Below are positions 43,171 to 52,042 of a stretch of DNA of 64,000 nt, piece after piece. How positions within the stretch are numbered: the first letter of the stretch is position 1; each line of letters starts with the position of its first letter. This DNA comes from Tabrizicola soli (GTDB lineage Bacteria; Pseudomonadota; Alphaproteobacteria; Rhodobacterales; Rhodobacteraceae), in the NCBI RefSeq assembly GCF_015999335.1, contig NZ_JAEACP010000021.1, positions 28,155 through 92,154 of the forward strand, in the 5' to 3' direction. The notes under the pieces were generated by a model. It was not told the origin of the DNA, ran no database searches, and worked only from the letters and a program-made list of their open reading frames with translations. Both the position numbers and the translations under genes were made by a program.

Positions 43171-44088
43171 CTACGGCGCGGCTCCGCTGCGGGCGGGAAG
43201 CCCGACCTGGGCCGAGCGGACAAAATTATGCGCCGGCGCCGAAAGCGGTGCGCCCTTGCGCCAGGCCAGGCCGACCTGGACCGAGGGCAGGTCGCCCGAG
43301 ACATCGCGGATCTCGATCCGGTCGCCTTCCAGCGACCACGGCCGGTAGACCAGCCCCGGCAGGATCGCGAGGCCCGATCCGGTGGCCACCAGCGAGCGTA
43401 CGGCCTCGACGCTGCGGGTGCGGAAGGTGATCTGCGGCTTCACGGGCAGGGCCGCGGTCAGGCGGCGGGTCGATTCCTCGATCTCGTCCACCATCAGCTG
43501 GATCAGCGGCTGGCCCGCCAACTCCTCCAGCGTGATCGTCTCCTGCTGCGCCAGCGGGTGCCCCAGCGGCAGCCACAGCCGATAGGGCGAGACGAGCAGG
43601 GTCTCGAGGTTCAGCGCCAGCCGGTCCTTGACCGACGAGGTCAAGAGCACCGCCACGTCCAGCTCGCCGCCGATCAGCAGGTGCTGCAGGTAGTCGCCGT
43701 TGTCCTCGATCACGTTCAGCTCGACCTGCGGAAAGGCGCGGCGATAGCGGGCCAGGATGTCCGACAGCACATAGCCCGCCACCAGGCTGGTCACCCCCAG
43801 CGACAACCGCCCGGTGGCGGTCTCGGCCTCCTCCTGAAAGGCGCTGCGGGCAGTGGCGACATCGGCCAGGATCTTGCGCGCATGGCGCAGGAAGGCCGAG
43901 CCCTTGTGCGTGATCATCAGCCCCCGCGCCTGCCGGTCGAAGAGCGTGACGCCCAGGTCGTCCTCCAGGCTGCGGAGCGCCTCGGTCACCGAGGACTGGC
44001 TGATCGACAGGGCCCGCGCCCCGCCCGAGACCGATCCGGCCTCGGCGACGGCGACGAAGAACTGAAGCTGGCGGAGCGTGAAGGCCAT
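43171..44088 (-). CDS. LysR-family transcriptional regulator
   Basis: A 305-residue LysR regulator. The N-terminal winged helix (FTLRQLQFFVAVAEAGSVSGGARALSISQSSVTEALRSLE) is followed by the usual linker helix and two-lobe effector domain (ATGRLSLGVTSLVAGYVLSDIL, SLVATGSGLAILPG). AAAGGAA precedes ATG 44088. It reads in the same direction as the ydc operon and lies just upstream, so it is the likely controller; the effector is unknown. Confidence 0.92.
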   Translation of the reverse strand: MAFTLRQLQFFVAVAEAGSVSGGARALSISQSSVTEALRSLEDDLGVTLFDRQARGLMITHKGSAFLRHARKILADVATARSAFQEEAETATGRLSLGVTSLVAGYVLSDILARYRRAFPQVELNVIEDNGDYLQHLLIGGELDVAVLLTSSVKDRLALNLETLLVSPYRLWLPLGHPLAQQETITLEELAGQPLIQLMVDEIEESTRRLTAALPVKPQITFRTRSVEAVRSLVATGSGLAILPGLVYRPWSLEGDRIEIRDVSGDLPSVQVGLAWRKGAPLSAPAHNFVRSAQVGLPARSGAAP

Positions 44089-44127
44089 CCGTGTTCCTTT
44101 GGGCTGGCTCCGGGGTTTCACTCCCCC

Positions 44128-44156
44128 AAGCCATTGGGTGCCTGAACCAATGGCTT
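44128..44156. promoter_or_regulatory. Perfect 10-bp inverted repeat upstream of the LysR gene
   Basis: AAGCCATTGG (44128-44137) and CCAATGGCTT (44147-44156) are separated by nine bases, in the divergent region between the LysR gene and the YdcZ-like gene. Size and position fit a dimeric regulator site or a hairpin at the 5' end of either transcript. Confidence 0.5.
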
Positions 44157-44161
44157 ACCCA

Positions 44162-44185
44162 TGGAGTATTTCCGCCAGGAGGAAG
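44162..44185 (+). repeat. Second copy of the 24-base dispersed repeat
   Basis: Begins TGGAGTATTT and ends GAGGAAG. It matches 17372-17395 (minus strand) at 21 of 24 positions. Confidence 0.6.
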
Positions 44186-44282
44186 GGCCAGGGGCAGTCT
44201 GCCCATTCCCGGCGCGAGGGCAAGGGTTGTTGCCGGGCCGGGGGCGTGGTTCAGTCGCTCCGGCAAGACAAGGAGACGCGGC

Positions 44283-44717
44283 ATGTGGTGGGCAGTGGCG
44301 GCGGTGGCTCTGGGGGGGGTGGCGATCGCGGTGCAGGCCCCGATCAACGCGGCGCTGGGCCGGGGATTGGGCGCGCCGGTCCCGGCGGCGGCGGTGTCCT
44401 TCGGGGTGGGTTTCCTGGTGCTGCTGGCGGTCTCGGTCCTGCAGGGGCAGGGGCCGGCCTATCTGCGGCTGGCGCAGGTGCCGGGCTGGACGCTTCTCGG
44501 CGGGATCCTCGGCGCCTGGTATGTCTTCGCCTCGATCTGGGGCGTGTCGTCCCTGGGCGTGGTCACCCTGGTCGCCGCGCTGATCCTGGGCCAGATGGGC
44601 GCGGCCCTGGTGATCGACGCGACCGGAATCCTGGGCATGGCCGTGCGCGAGGTCACCCCCACGCGGATCGCCGCGGCGGGGCTGGTCCTCGCCGGGCTCC
44701 TCCTGTCGCGACTCTAG
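44283..44717 (+). CDS. DUF606/YdcZ-type small membrane transporter
   Basis: A 144-residue inner-membrane protein with about five helices (MWWAVAAVALGGVAIAVQAP, VSFGVGFLVLLAVSVL, WTLLGGILGAWYVFASIWG, TLVAALILGQMGAALVI). QAPINAALGRG and the GQMGAA motif mark the DUF606 half-size DMT family. AAGGAG precedes the ATG. The frame stays open upstream but without a start signal. It is divergent from the LysR gene; the ligand is unknown. Confidence 0.87.
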   Translation: MWWAVAAVALGGVAIAVQAPINAALGRGLGAPVPAAAVSFGVGFLVLLAVSVLQGQGPAYLRLAQVPGWTLLGGILGAWYVFASIWGVSSLGVVTLVAALILGQMGAALVIDATGILGMAVREVTPTRIAAAGLVLAGLLLSRL

Positions 44718-45034
44718 CCCCAGCGCGCCGAATCGAGTGCGACCCAGCCCGGCGGCAGCGGCGGCGCGGGGCTCTCGTCCTGCCAGAACTCCAGCCGCAG
44801 GTGGTCGGGCAGCGTCGGCGCATCGGCCGCTGCCACCAGCGTCCACTGCATCCGGAACCCGTCCAGCAGAAGCCCCTCGGCGTAGAAGGCGATCTCCTCG
44901 GCCTCCAGCGCCTCGGAGGGCGAAGCCTCCCAACCCTCGGCTCCGCCCCAGAACACCAGCCCCTCCAGCGCCTTCAGCTTGCGGGCATGGCGCGCCAGCG
45001 GCGCCAGGAAAGCCTCGATCGCAGCGGGGTCCAT
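44714..45034 (-). CDS. Small conserved hypothetical protein
   Basis: Not recognised. It is a 106-residue acidic soluble protein (MDPAAIEAFLAPLARHARKLKALEGL, EAEEIAFYAEGLLLDGFRMQW) with no signal peptide or membrane segment. AGGAGG sits just before ATG 45034. It lies eight bases after holA on the same strand, so it ends the leuS-lptE-holA operon, and its last four bases overlap the convergent YdcZ-like gene. Confidence 0.75.
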   Translation of the reverse strand: MDPAAIEAFLAPLARHARKLKALEGLVFWGGAEGWEASPSEALEAEEIAFYAEGLLLDGFRMQWTLVAAADAPTLPDHLRLEFWQDESPAPPLPPGWVALDSARWG

Positions 45035-45042
45035 CTTTCCTC

Positions 45043-46056
45043 CTAGCGCCGCATCATCGCGATGCGGATCAGCGCGCGTTCCATCAGCGCCATCCCCGGC
45101 GCCCTGCTGGTCGAGCGCAGCGTCAGGTCGGTCTCGACCAGCACCGCGACCGCCGCCTCCAGCGCCCGCAGTCCCCATTGCCCGGCCTGACGCCCCATCG
45201 CGTCCTTCTGCTTGAAGTTCACCCGCGCCTTCTGGATTCCGACCCCCGGCCCCTGCGGGTCGCAGACCGCGCCGTGCAGCACCCGGAAATGCCGCAGCGC
45301 CGCGATGCAGATCGTCACCGGCAGCACGCCCTGTCCCTCCAGCCGGCGGAACAACGGGCCGATCGCCTCGCGCCGCGCCTCGGCCACCGCGCCGACCAGA
45401 TCGTCCACCTCGGCCTCGATCGTCGCCGGGGCCATCGCCGCCACATCCGCCGGCGTCAGGGGCGAGGCATCGCCGTATTTGTACAGCGCGATCTTCTCCA
45501 GCGTCTGCCGGAAGTCGCCCGGATCCAGCGCCCGGGCCAGCACGTTCAGGTCCGCCATCGCCTCGCGGTCGATGTCATGCAGCCCCGAGGCCTTCAGCGC
45601 CGCCTCGATCTCCTCCCGCCCCGGAGGCTCGTCGTAAAGACCGATGCAGACGGCGGCGGGATGCTTCTCGAACAGGGCTTTCAGCGCCGACTTGGCCGTA
45701 AGCGAACCCGCCGTGACCACGATCACCGCATCGCCCGGCTTCCACTCCCTCAGCGCGATTCCCACCACCTCGGCCAGCCCGTCCGTCGCCTCCTCGACAA
45801 AGGCCACCCGGGGACCCGGAAAGAACCCGACCTCCTTGATCGCATCCAGCAGCAGGCTGCCATCCTTGCGCAGGTCCGCCCCCGACATCCGCGACAGCCG
45901 CATCTCGGCCTCGCCCTCGGGGCCGACCAGAGCGGCGATCGCCTCCTGCCGCTTCAGCGCCACCCGCATCGCATCGGCGCCGAACACCAGCAGGCCGGGA
46001 CGCGCGGGATCGGGCTTTGCGCAATACCGGGCGGCCTCGGCCCCCTTCAGGATCAT
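45043..46056 (-). CDS. holA: DNA polymerase III delta subunit
   Basis: Clamp-loader subunit that opens the beta clamp, 337 residues. It has the typical alphaproteobacterial HolA opening (MILKGAEAARYCAKPDPARPG, LLVFGADAMRVALKRQE), then LRKDGSLLLDAIKEVGFFPG and a C-terminal helical collar (RREAIGPLFRRLEGQGV). The start overlaps the lptE stop by four bases. lptE-holA pairing is standard in proteobacteria. Confidence 0.94.
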   Translation of the reverse strand: MILKGAEAARYCAKPDPARPGLLVFGADAMRVALKRQEAIAALVGPEGEAEMRLSRMSGADLRKDGSLLLDAIKEVGFFPGPRVAFVEEATDGLAEVVGIALREWKPGDAVIVVTAGSLTAKSALKALFEKHPAAVCIGLYDEPPGREEIEAALKASGLHDIDREAMADLNVLARALDPGDFRQTLEKIALYKYGDASPLTPADVAAMAPATIEAEVDDLVGAVAEARREAIGPLFRRLEGQGVLPVTICIAALRHFRVLHGAVCDPQGPGVGIQKARVNFKQKDAMGRQAGQWGLRALEAAVAVLVETDLTLRSTSRAPGMALMERALIRIAMMRR

Positions 46057-46589
46057 GGCAGGCTGGCCGAGACGGCGATCAGGCGGGCGACGATCTGGTC
46101 GGCCAGGATCCGCATCAGCCGCAGCGCCGCGTCTTCTTCCGCCGCCAGCCCCGCGACGGTCGAGCCGGTGGCCGAATAGGCGGTAAAGCTCTGCACCCGC
46201 CCGCCCGCGACCCGCGTGCCGGTCGCGCGCTCGGTCAGGGTGTAATCGACCACGCCCTTCAGGTTGTAGCGGGTGATCTGGCTCTCCTCGGTTAGGCCGA
46301 CGCCCACCGCCTCGGTGGTGATCACATAGGCCAGGTCATAGCGGACAGCCTCCGGCCGGCCCAGCCGCTCCTCCAGCCGCTCGACCAGATCGAATCCGGC
46401 CTTGGTGTCGGGGTCCTGCACCCAGATCGTGCCCAGCAGCCGATCCGCCCCGCCGCCCGGCGCATAGGCCGGGGTAAAGCCGCAAGCCGCCAGCGCAAGC
46501 GGGGCGAGGAGGAGGAAGCGACGCGAAAGCCGTCCGCCGGATGCCCCCCCACCCCATCCCTCCCCCACGCGGGGGGAGGGAGGCGCCAT
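46053..46589 (-). CDS. lptE: LPS-assembly lipoprotein LptE
   Basis: Outer-membrane lipoprotein that plugs LptD. The core reads RRFLLLAPLALAACGFTPAYA with the lipidated cysteine in the lipobox, then LLGTIWVQDPDTKAGFDLVERLEERLG. The N-terminus is odd: upstream of RLSRRF the frame has no ATG except 46589, which lies beyond a GC-rich palindromic repeat. This adds about 20 residues (MAPPSPRVGEGWGGG) encoded by that repeat; a GTG within the repeat (46568) is an alternative. The repeat may have replaced the native start. Confidence 0.85.
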   Translation of the reverse strand: MAPPSPRVGEGWGGGASGGRLSRRFLLLAPLALAACGFTPAYAPGGGADRLLGTIWVQDPDTKAGFDLVERLEERLGRPEAVRYDLAYVITTEAVGVGLTEESQITRYNLKGVVDYTLTERATGTRVAGGRVQSFTAYSATGSTVAGLAAEEDAALRLMRILADQIVARLIAVSASLP

Positions 46590-46756
46590 ATCCGAAGCGC
46601 TGCGCTGGGTGACAGGCGCGACAGGCCCCCTCCCCCCTCCGTGGGGGAGGGATGGGGTGGGGGGGCAGGTGCCGGAAGGCAGAGAGCCCCGCCCGATGCC
46701 GGGCATAACCGATCGCCTCTCCCCTTGTGGGAGGGGGCCAGGTTGGGGGGGGCTGG
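46544..46756. repeat. Three GC-rich palindromic repeat units between leuS and lptE
   Basis: Unit A (46544-46583) and unit B (46624-46665) share a perfect 25-base inverted repeat: 46544-46568 against 46641-46665, containing GGGGGAGGGATGGGGTGGGG. Unit C (46717-46756, CTCTCCCCTTGTGGGAGGGG and following) is a looser relative. Each unit has an internal CCCTCCCCC/GGGGGAGGG-type stem. Confidence 0.8.
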
Positions 46757-46758
46757 TC

Positions 46759-49314
46759 CTAGACGACGACATTGATGATGCGGCCCGGCACGACGATGAT
46801 CTTCTTCACCGGCTGCCCGGCAAGGAACTTCAGCACATCCTCGTTCGTCAGCGCGATCTTTTCAATCTCGGGAATCGCCATGTCCTTCGGCACGCCGATT
46901 TCCGCCCGGCGCTTGCCGTTGATCTGGATCGGCAGCACCACGGTGTCGTCGATCAGCAGCGCCGGGTCCGCCTTGGGCCAGGGCGCCTTGGCGCAAAGGC
47001 CTTCGCCGCCCTGGTAGCTCCAGATCGACTCCGCGATATGCGGCGTCATCGGCGAGGTGAGCTGCGCCAGCGTGCGGATCGCCTCCTTCATCACCGGGGT
47101 CGAGGCATTGGCCTTCGCGATGGTGTTGGTGAAGGCGTAGAGGCTGGCGATGGCCTTGTTGAAGGCAAAGCCCTCGATTCCCTTCGTCACCTCGTCGATG
47201 GCCTTCGCCGTCGCGCGGCGCAGCGCGTCGTCACCCTGTCCGACGTGGTCCGCCGGCATCTCGCCGATGCGGCTGCACAGCGCCCAGACCCGCGCCAGAT
47301 GCTTGTGCGCGGCCTCGGCTCCGGCGCTGGTCCATTCCACGTCGCGCTCCGGGGGCGAGTCCGACATCACGAACCACCGCGCCGTATCCGCCCCGAACGA
47401 GGCGATGATATGCATCGGATCGACCACGTTCTTCTTCGACTTCGACATCTTGGCCGAGGGGATGACCTCGACCCTGGTCCCGTCCTTCAGCGTCGCCCCG
47501 GACTCGCTGCGGACGACATCCTCGGGCAGGTGATAGACCGGCCGGCCCTGGGTATCGGTGGTCTTGTAGATCTCGTGCGTCACCATGCCTTGGGTGAACA
47601 GCGCGCTGAACGGCTCCACCGCCTTGGCGGGCAGGTGGCCGGTCTTGTGCATCGCCCTTGCGAAGAAGCGGGAGTAGAGGAGATGCAGGATCGCATGCTC
47701 GATCCCGCCGATATACTGGTCGACGTTCATCCAGTAGTCCGCTTCCGCCGCCACCGTCGGCGTCGTCGCGCGGGGGGCGGTGAAGCGGGCATAGTACCAG
47801 GACGAATCGACGAAGGTGTCCATCGTATCCGTCTCGCGCTTCGCCGCCGCGCCGCAGGCCGGGCAGGGCACGTCGCGCCAGGTGGGATGGCGGTCCAAGG
47901 GATTGCCCGGCTTGTCGAAGCTCACGTCATAGGGCAGCTCGACCGGCAGGTTCTCCTTCTTCTCCGGCACCACGCCGCAGGTCGGGCAATGCACCACCGG
48001 GATCGGGCAGCCCCAGTAGCGTTGCCGCGAAATCCCCCAGTCGCGCAGGCGGAACTTGGTCACGCCCTTGCCATAGCCCTTCGCCTCGGCATGGGCGATC
48101 GCCGCCGCCACGCCCTCGTCCCCGGTCTGCACCTCCGCGCCCGCGAAGCCCCGGACGTAATGCACCTTCTCGGACTTCATCGGCACGAAAGCCTCGGCCA
48201 GGGCCGCATCCTCCGCCCCTTCGGCCACGAAGACCGCCTTGATCGGCAACCCGTATTTCGTGGCGAAGTCAAAGTCGCGCTGGTCATGTCCCGGGCAGCC
48301 GAAGATCGCCCCGGTGCCGTAGTCCATCAGGATGAAGTTCGCGATCCAGACCGGCAATTCCCACGCCGGATCAAGCGGATGCCTCACCCTGATCCCCGTG
48401 TCGTAGCCGATCTTCTCCGCCGTCTCGATCTCTTCGGCGCTCGTCCCCCCGCGACGGCACTTCGCCACGAACTCCGCCACCGCCGGGTCGCCCTCCAGCG
48501 CCCGCGCCAGCGGATGGTCCGGCGAGATCGCCGCGAACGACGCCCCCAGCAGCGTATCCGGCCGCGTCGTATAGACTTCCAGCGACTCGAACCCGGCCGG
48601 AGCCCCCACCGTCTCGAAGGCGAACTGCAACCCGCGCGACTTGCCGATCCAGTTCGCCTGCATCAGCCGCACCTTCTCGGGCCAGTCCTTCAGCCCGTCC
48701 AGCGCCGCCAGCAACTCCTCCGAGTAGTCGCTGATCTTGAAGAACCACTGCACCAGCTCGCGCCGCTCGACCGCCGCACCCGAGCGCCAGCCCTTGCCGT
48801 CGATCACCTGCTCGTTGGCCAGCACCGTCATGTCCACCGGGTCCCAGTTGACTACGGCGGCCTTGCGGTAGACCAGCCCGGCCTCCATCATGTCCAGGAA
48901 CATCGCCTGCTGCTGGCCGTAATACTCCGGATCGCAGGTCGCCAGCTCCCGCGACCAGTCGATGCTCAACCCCAAGGGCTTCATCTGCGCCTTCATGTCG
49001 GCGATGTTGCCGTGGGTCCAGTCCTTCGGATGCCCGCCCCGCTCCATCGCCGCGTTCTCGGCCGGCATCCCGAAGGCGTCCCAGCCCATCGGGTGCAGCA
49101 CCGAATAGCCCTGCGCCGCCTTGGTCCGCGCCACCACGTCGCCCATGGTATAGTTGCGCACATGCCCCATGTGGATGCGCCCGCTCGGATAGGGGAACAT
49201 CTCCAGCACGTAATACTTCGGCCGCGACGGGTCGCGCACGGCGGCGAAGGCCTGGGCCTCGTCCCATGCCTCCTGCCATCTGGGTTCGATCACCGAAGGG
49301 TCATAGCGCGACAT
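46759..49314 (-). CDS. leuS: Leucyl-tRNA synthetase
   Basis: Class I synthetase charging tRNA-Leu, 851 residues, full length. The HIGH-like motif lies in [14 protein letters not shown] (41-54) and KMSKS at 622-626. The editing domain sits between, with [21 protein letters not shown] zinc-type cysteine cluster is seen ([16 protein letters not shown]). It is followed by lptE and holA on the same strand, across a 169-base gap occupied by GC-rich palindromes. Confidence 0.98.
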   Translation of the reverse strand: MSRYDPSVIEPRWQEAWDEAQAFAAVRDPSRPKYYVLEMFPYPSGRIHMGHVRNYTMGDVVARTKAAQGYSVLHPMGWDAFGMPAENAAMERGGHPKDWTHGNIADMKAQMKPLGLSIDWSRELATCDPEYYGQQQAMFLDMMEAGLVYRKAAVVNWDPVDMTVLANEQVIDGKGWRSGAAVERRELVQWFFKISDYSEELLAALDGLKDWPEKVRLMQANWIGKSRGLQFAFETVGAPAGFESLEVYTTRPDTLLGASFAAISPDHPLARALEGDPAVAEFVAKCRRGGTSAEEIETAEKIGYDTGIRVRHPLDPAWELPVWIANFILMDYGTGAIFGCPGHDQRDFDFATKYGLPIKAVFVAEGAEDAALAEAFVPMKSEKVHYVRGFAGAEVQTGDEGVAAAIAHAEAKGYGKGVTKFRLRDWGISRQRYWGCPIPVVHCPTCGVVPEKKENLPVELPYDVSFDKPGNPLDRHPTWRDVPCPACGAAAKRETDTMDTFVDSSWYYARFTAPRATTPTVAAEADYWMNVDQYIGGIEHAILHLLYSRFFARAMHKTGHLPAKAVEPFSALFTQGMVTHEIYKTTDTQGRPVYHLPEDVVRSESGATLKDGTRVEVIPSAKMSKSKKNVVDPMHIIASFGADTARWFVMSDSPPERDVEWTSAGAEAAHKHLARVWALCSRIGEMPADHVGQGDDALRRATAKAIDEVTKGIEGFAFNKAIASLYAFTNTIAKANASTPVMKEAIRTLAQLTSPMTPHIAESIWSYQGGEGLCAKAPWPKADPALLIDDTVVLPIQINGKRRAEIGVPKDMAIPEIEKIALTNEDVLKFLAGQPVKKIIVVPGRIINVVV

Positions 49315-49415
49315 CTGGGGGCCCCCTGCAACAGTCCGCGCGGAATTACACCGCCGGCCGCAGGAAGGTCCACCCCCCAGAAGCCCTCAAGTCGGAAGCC
49401 CCGGGGCAGACACCC

Positions 49416-49943
49416 TCAAAGCTTGCTGTCGCGCACCCGCAGCTGCCGCGCCCGGGTCAGGATCGCATCCTCGACCGCCCGCACGGTTTCCGGCGCCACC
49501 GCGCCGCCGCCCTGGCCCTGCAGCGCCACCTTCAGGCTGCGCGCATCCAGCGCCGGGTCCTGCACATAGATCGTCGCGCGATAGGCCTTCCCGCCGCCGG
49601 GGGGCCGCCCGTATCCCGTCACGATCACCCCGGTGAACGGGTCCACCGATTCGATCGGCAGGAAGTTCAGCACCTCGAGGCTGGCCTGCCAGATGTACTT
49701 GTTGACCTCGACCGTCGTGTTCGGGTCATCCGCGTTCGAGAACAGGTCCCACAGGCTGGAGCCCTTCTTCTTCTCGCCCGTCGCCGCCTCGATGTTGGCG
49801 CGCTGCTCGTCGGCCAGCGCCCTCTGCGCCGCCTTCGACTCCGAGGAGCCGCCCCGGTTGAACAGCCCGCCGCCACCGCAGGCGGACAAGGTGGCGACCA
49901 GCGCGGTTGCCAGTGCAATGCGTGCGACCTGCTGCAAGTTCAT
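49416..49943 (-). CDS. DUF3576-type lipoprotein
   Basis: A 175-residue lipoprotein with signal MNLQQVARIALATALVATLSAC. The mature domain (LWDLFSNADDPNTTVEVNKYIWQASLEVLNFLPIESVDPFTGVIVTGYG) matches the DUF3576 family, usually found just upstream of leuS in Rhodobacteraceae as here. The function is unknown; an envelope or LPS-related role is plausible from leuS-lptE linkage. AGGGTGG precedes ATG 49943. Confidence 0.85.
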   Translation of the reverse strand: MNLQQVARIALATALVATLSACGGGGLFNRGGSSESKAAQRALADEQRANIEAATGEKKKGSSLWDLFSNADDPNTTVEVNKYIWQASLEVLNFLPIESVDPFTGVIVTGYGRPPGGGKAYRATIYVQDPALDARSLKVALQGQGGGAVAPETVRAVEDAILTRARQLRVRDSKL

Positions 49944-50168
49944 CCGTCCACCCTGCCGTTCCGTGACCTGCTGTCTAGCCCAGCGCCCCCCGCCTGCCAA
50001 GGGCTTTCGCCCGCGCGGGCGGGTCCGGCACTCCTGCCCCCGCTCCTGCCCCGGCCCCGCCGACCGCGCCCGCCGGACCTGTGGCATGTCTGCACCACGT
50101 CCGGGCCGTTTTGCGCCGGACCGGCCGTTGGCGTTGCAATCCGGGGTGGGGCGGGTGAAATACGGCTC

Positions 50169-50192
50169 ATTCCCCTGCGGATTCCCCTGCGG
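50169..50192 (+). repeat. Tandem 12-base repeat in the porin leader
   Basis: ATTCCCCTGCGG occurs twice head to tail (50169-50180, 50181-50192), 32 bases before the porin start. It may be a regulator site or an mRNA element. The rest of the 280-base upstream gap holds no ORF. Confidence 0.6.
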
Positions 50193-50223
50193 CGGGCTTA
50201 ACCTTAAGGAAAGAGGGAAAAAC

Positions 50224-51177
50224 ATGAAAAAGGTTCTCCTCGCGTCCAGCGTCCTGGCCCTGTCGGCAGGCTTCGCTTCCGCGGAAATCACCTTCTCCGG
50301 CACGGCCGTCATGGGTGTTGGCGACAACGGCGACAGCCTCGACAACAGCGCCCGTTCGGTCATGGAAACCTACCTGACCGCCACCGCTTCGGGCGAAACT
50401 GACACCGGCCTCTCCTTCGGCTTGGAGTCGACCTTCGCGACCTACACCACCGATGACGAAGAGTTCACCGACGACGGCACCTCCGTCTTCATCTCGGGCG
50501 CTTGGGGCAAGCTCTCGATGGGTGATGTCACCGAAGCCGACGAAATGCCTGGTTCCTTCTCCGACATCGGCGGCCTGTCGGGCCTCGGCGTTGACGACGT
50601 TGCCGAAACCTACACCGGCGACGAGGCTGCCGGCGAGTTTGACCGTGAATCGCACGACGTGAACTACACCTATTCGGGTGGCGCTCTGACCGCCGCGATC
50701 TCGGCCCAGATCGGCGCGCAAGGTGACTTGGACGGCGAAGGTGACGGCTACGCTCTCGGCCTGAAATACTCGTTCGGCGACGCCTATGTCGGCATCGGCT
50801 ACAACGACGATGGCGTTGACGCCTACACCGACGTTGCCGGCTCTGCGACCACGCTCTATGCTGGCGGCACCTTCGGCGCCTTCGGCGTCAAGGCGATGTA
50901 CACCGACTTCAGCGCCGACACTGGCAGCATCCTTCCCGATGGCGAAGCCTTCGGCCTGCACGTCAGCTACACCGTCGAAGCTCTGACCCTTATGGCTCAG
51001 TACGCTCAATCTGACGCTGAGAACCCGGTTTCGTTCGAAAACTACGAAGCCTTCGGCGTGGGCGCTGCCTACGACCTCGGCGGTGGCGCCTCGGTGGTCG
51101 GCGGTGTTGCCCAGATCACCGACTGGGATCGCGACGACGAAACCGTCTGGGAAGCCGGCTTCAGCTTCTCGTTCTGA
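50224..51177 (+). CDS. Gram-negative porin
   Basis: Outer-membrane beta-barrel porin of 317 residues. It has signal peptide MKKVLLASSVLALSAGFASA, then alternating beta strands (EITFSGTAVMGVG, VFISGAWGKLSMGDV, GYALGLKYSFGDAYVGIGYND) and a C-terminal phenylalanine (AGFSFSF), the sorting signal for BAM. The protein is very acidic. GGAAAGAGGG precedes the ATG. Codon use is richer in T-ending codons (gct, ggt) than its neighbours, as in highly expressed genes. A strong terminator follows. Confidence 0.93.
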   Translation: MKKVLLASSVLALSAGFASAEITFSGTAVMGVGDNGDSLDNSARSVMETYLTATASGETDTGLSFGLESTFATYTTDDEEFTDDGTSVFISGAWGKLSMGDVTEADEMPGSFSDIGGLSGLGVDDVAETYTGDEAAGEFDRESHDVNYTYSGGALTAAISAQIGAQGDLDGEGDGYALGLKYSFGDAYVGIGYNDDGVDAYTDVAGSATTLYAGGTFGAFGVKAMYTDFSADTGSILPDGEAFGLHVSYTVEALTLMAQYAQSDAENPVSFENYEAFGVGAAYDLGGGASVVGGVAQITDWDRDDETVWEAGFSFSF

Positions 51178-51198
51178 TCCTTCGGGATCGGAATACGG

Positions 51199-51223
51199 AA
51201 AGAGCGGGCCTTGCCCGCTCTTT
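51199..51223 (+). terminator. Strong terminator of the porin gene
   Basis: AAAGAGCGGGC (51199-51209) pairs with GCCCGCTCTTT (51213-51223) with a CTT loop, followed by TCTTTTT. Typical rho-independent terminator. Confidence 0.9.
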
Positions 51224-51274
51224 TCTTTTTGCGCCATGCCGTTACCTTGCCGCCAAAGGCAGAAGGGGATGGCG

Positions 51275-51931
51275 ATGGCACTGGCAGAAATCACCGCGCG
51301 GCTGCGCGCGGCCGAGGCGGCGGCAGGCCGCGCCCCCGGCTCGGTGACGCTGATCGCCGTCTCCAAGGTGCAACCGGCCGGGCGGGTGACCGCCGTCCTG
51401 GACCAGGGCCACCGCGTCTTTGGCGAGAATTATGTGCAAGAGGCCGCCGCGAAATGGCCCGCCTGGCGCGCGCAATATCCCGGCGTGCAGCTGCACATGA
51501 TCGGCCCCTTGCAGACCAACAAGGCGAAACAGGCGGTCGATCTGTTCGACGCGATCCACACCCTCGACCGCCCCTCGCTGGCGCAGAAACTCGCCAGCCT
51601 GCAACAGTCGCGCGGGTCGTTGCCGCAGCTTTTCGTCCAGGTGAACACGGGGGAAGAACCGCAGAAGGCCGGCGTCCTCCCCGCCGACCTTGCCCCTTTC
51701 CTGCGCGACTGCCGGGGGATGGGGCTGGCGCCCACCGGCCTCATGTGCATCCCGCCCGAGGATGCGGAGTCCACCCCCCATTTCGCCCTGCTCGCCCGCA
51801 TGGCCGCCGACCACGGCCTTGCGAATCTCTCGATGGGCATGAGCCACGATTTCGAATCCGCCGTCGCCCAGGGCGCCACCCACATCCGCGTCGGCAGCGC
51901 GATCTTCGGCCAACGAACCTACCCGCAATAG
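51275..51931 (+). CDS. yggS: YggS-family PLP-binding homeostasis protein
   Basis: PLP-binding TIM-barrel protein that keeps vitamin B6 and amino acid pools balanced, 218 residues. The PLP lysine is in LIAVSKVQP; further motifs are VFGENYVQEA, LHMIGPLQTNKAK and LSMGMSHDFESAVAQGATHIRVGSAIFG. ATG 51275 has AGAAGGGG at a suitable distance, whereas ATG 51269 abuts it. The gene starts 51 bases after the porin terminator. Confidence 0.95.
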   Translation: MALAEITARLRAAEAAAGRAPGSVTLIAVSKVQPAGRVTAVLDQGHRVFGENYVQEAAAKWPAWRAQYPGVQLHMIGPLQTNKAKQAVDLFDAIHTLDRPSLAQKLASLQQSRGSLPQLFVQVNTGEEPQKAGVLPADLAPFLRDCRGMGLAPTGLMCIPPEDAESTPHFALLARMAADHGLANLSMGMSHDFESAVAQGATHIRVGSAIFGQRTYPQ

Positions 51932-51958
51932 CGCCGCCCGCGAAACCCCCGGCCCGAA

Positions 51959-52010
51959 GGTGCGCTATAGCGCACCCTACGACACCCCGTAGGTCGGGGC
52001 GTGCCCCGAC
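51959..52010. repeat. Three tandem palindromes after yggS
   Basis: GGTGCGCTATAGCGCACC (51959-51976) is a perfect 18-base palindrome. Next come CCTACG/CGTAGG (51976-51981, 51988-51993) and GTCGGGGC-GT-GCCCCGAC (51993-52010). They lie between the convergent yggS and YkuD genes. Confidence 0.7.
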
Positions 52011-52042
52011 TCCCCCGCCTCCAAAAAACCCTTAACAAACCC

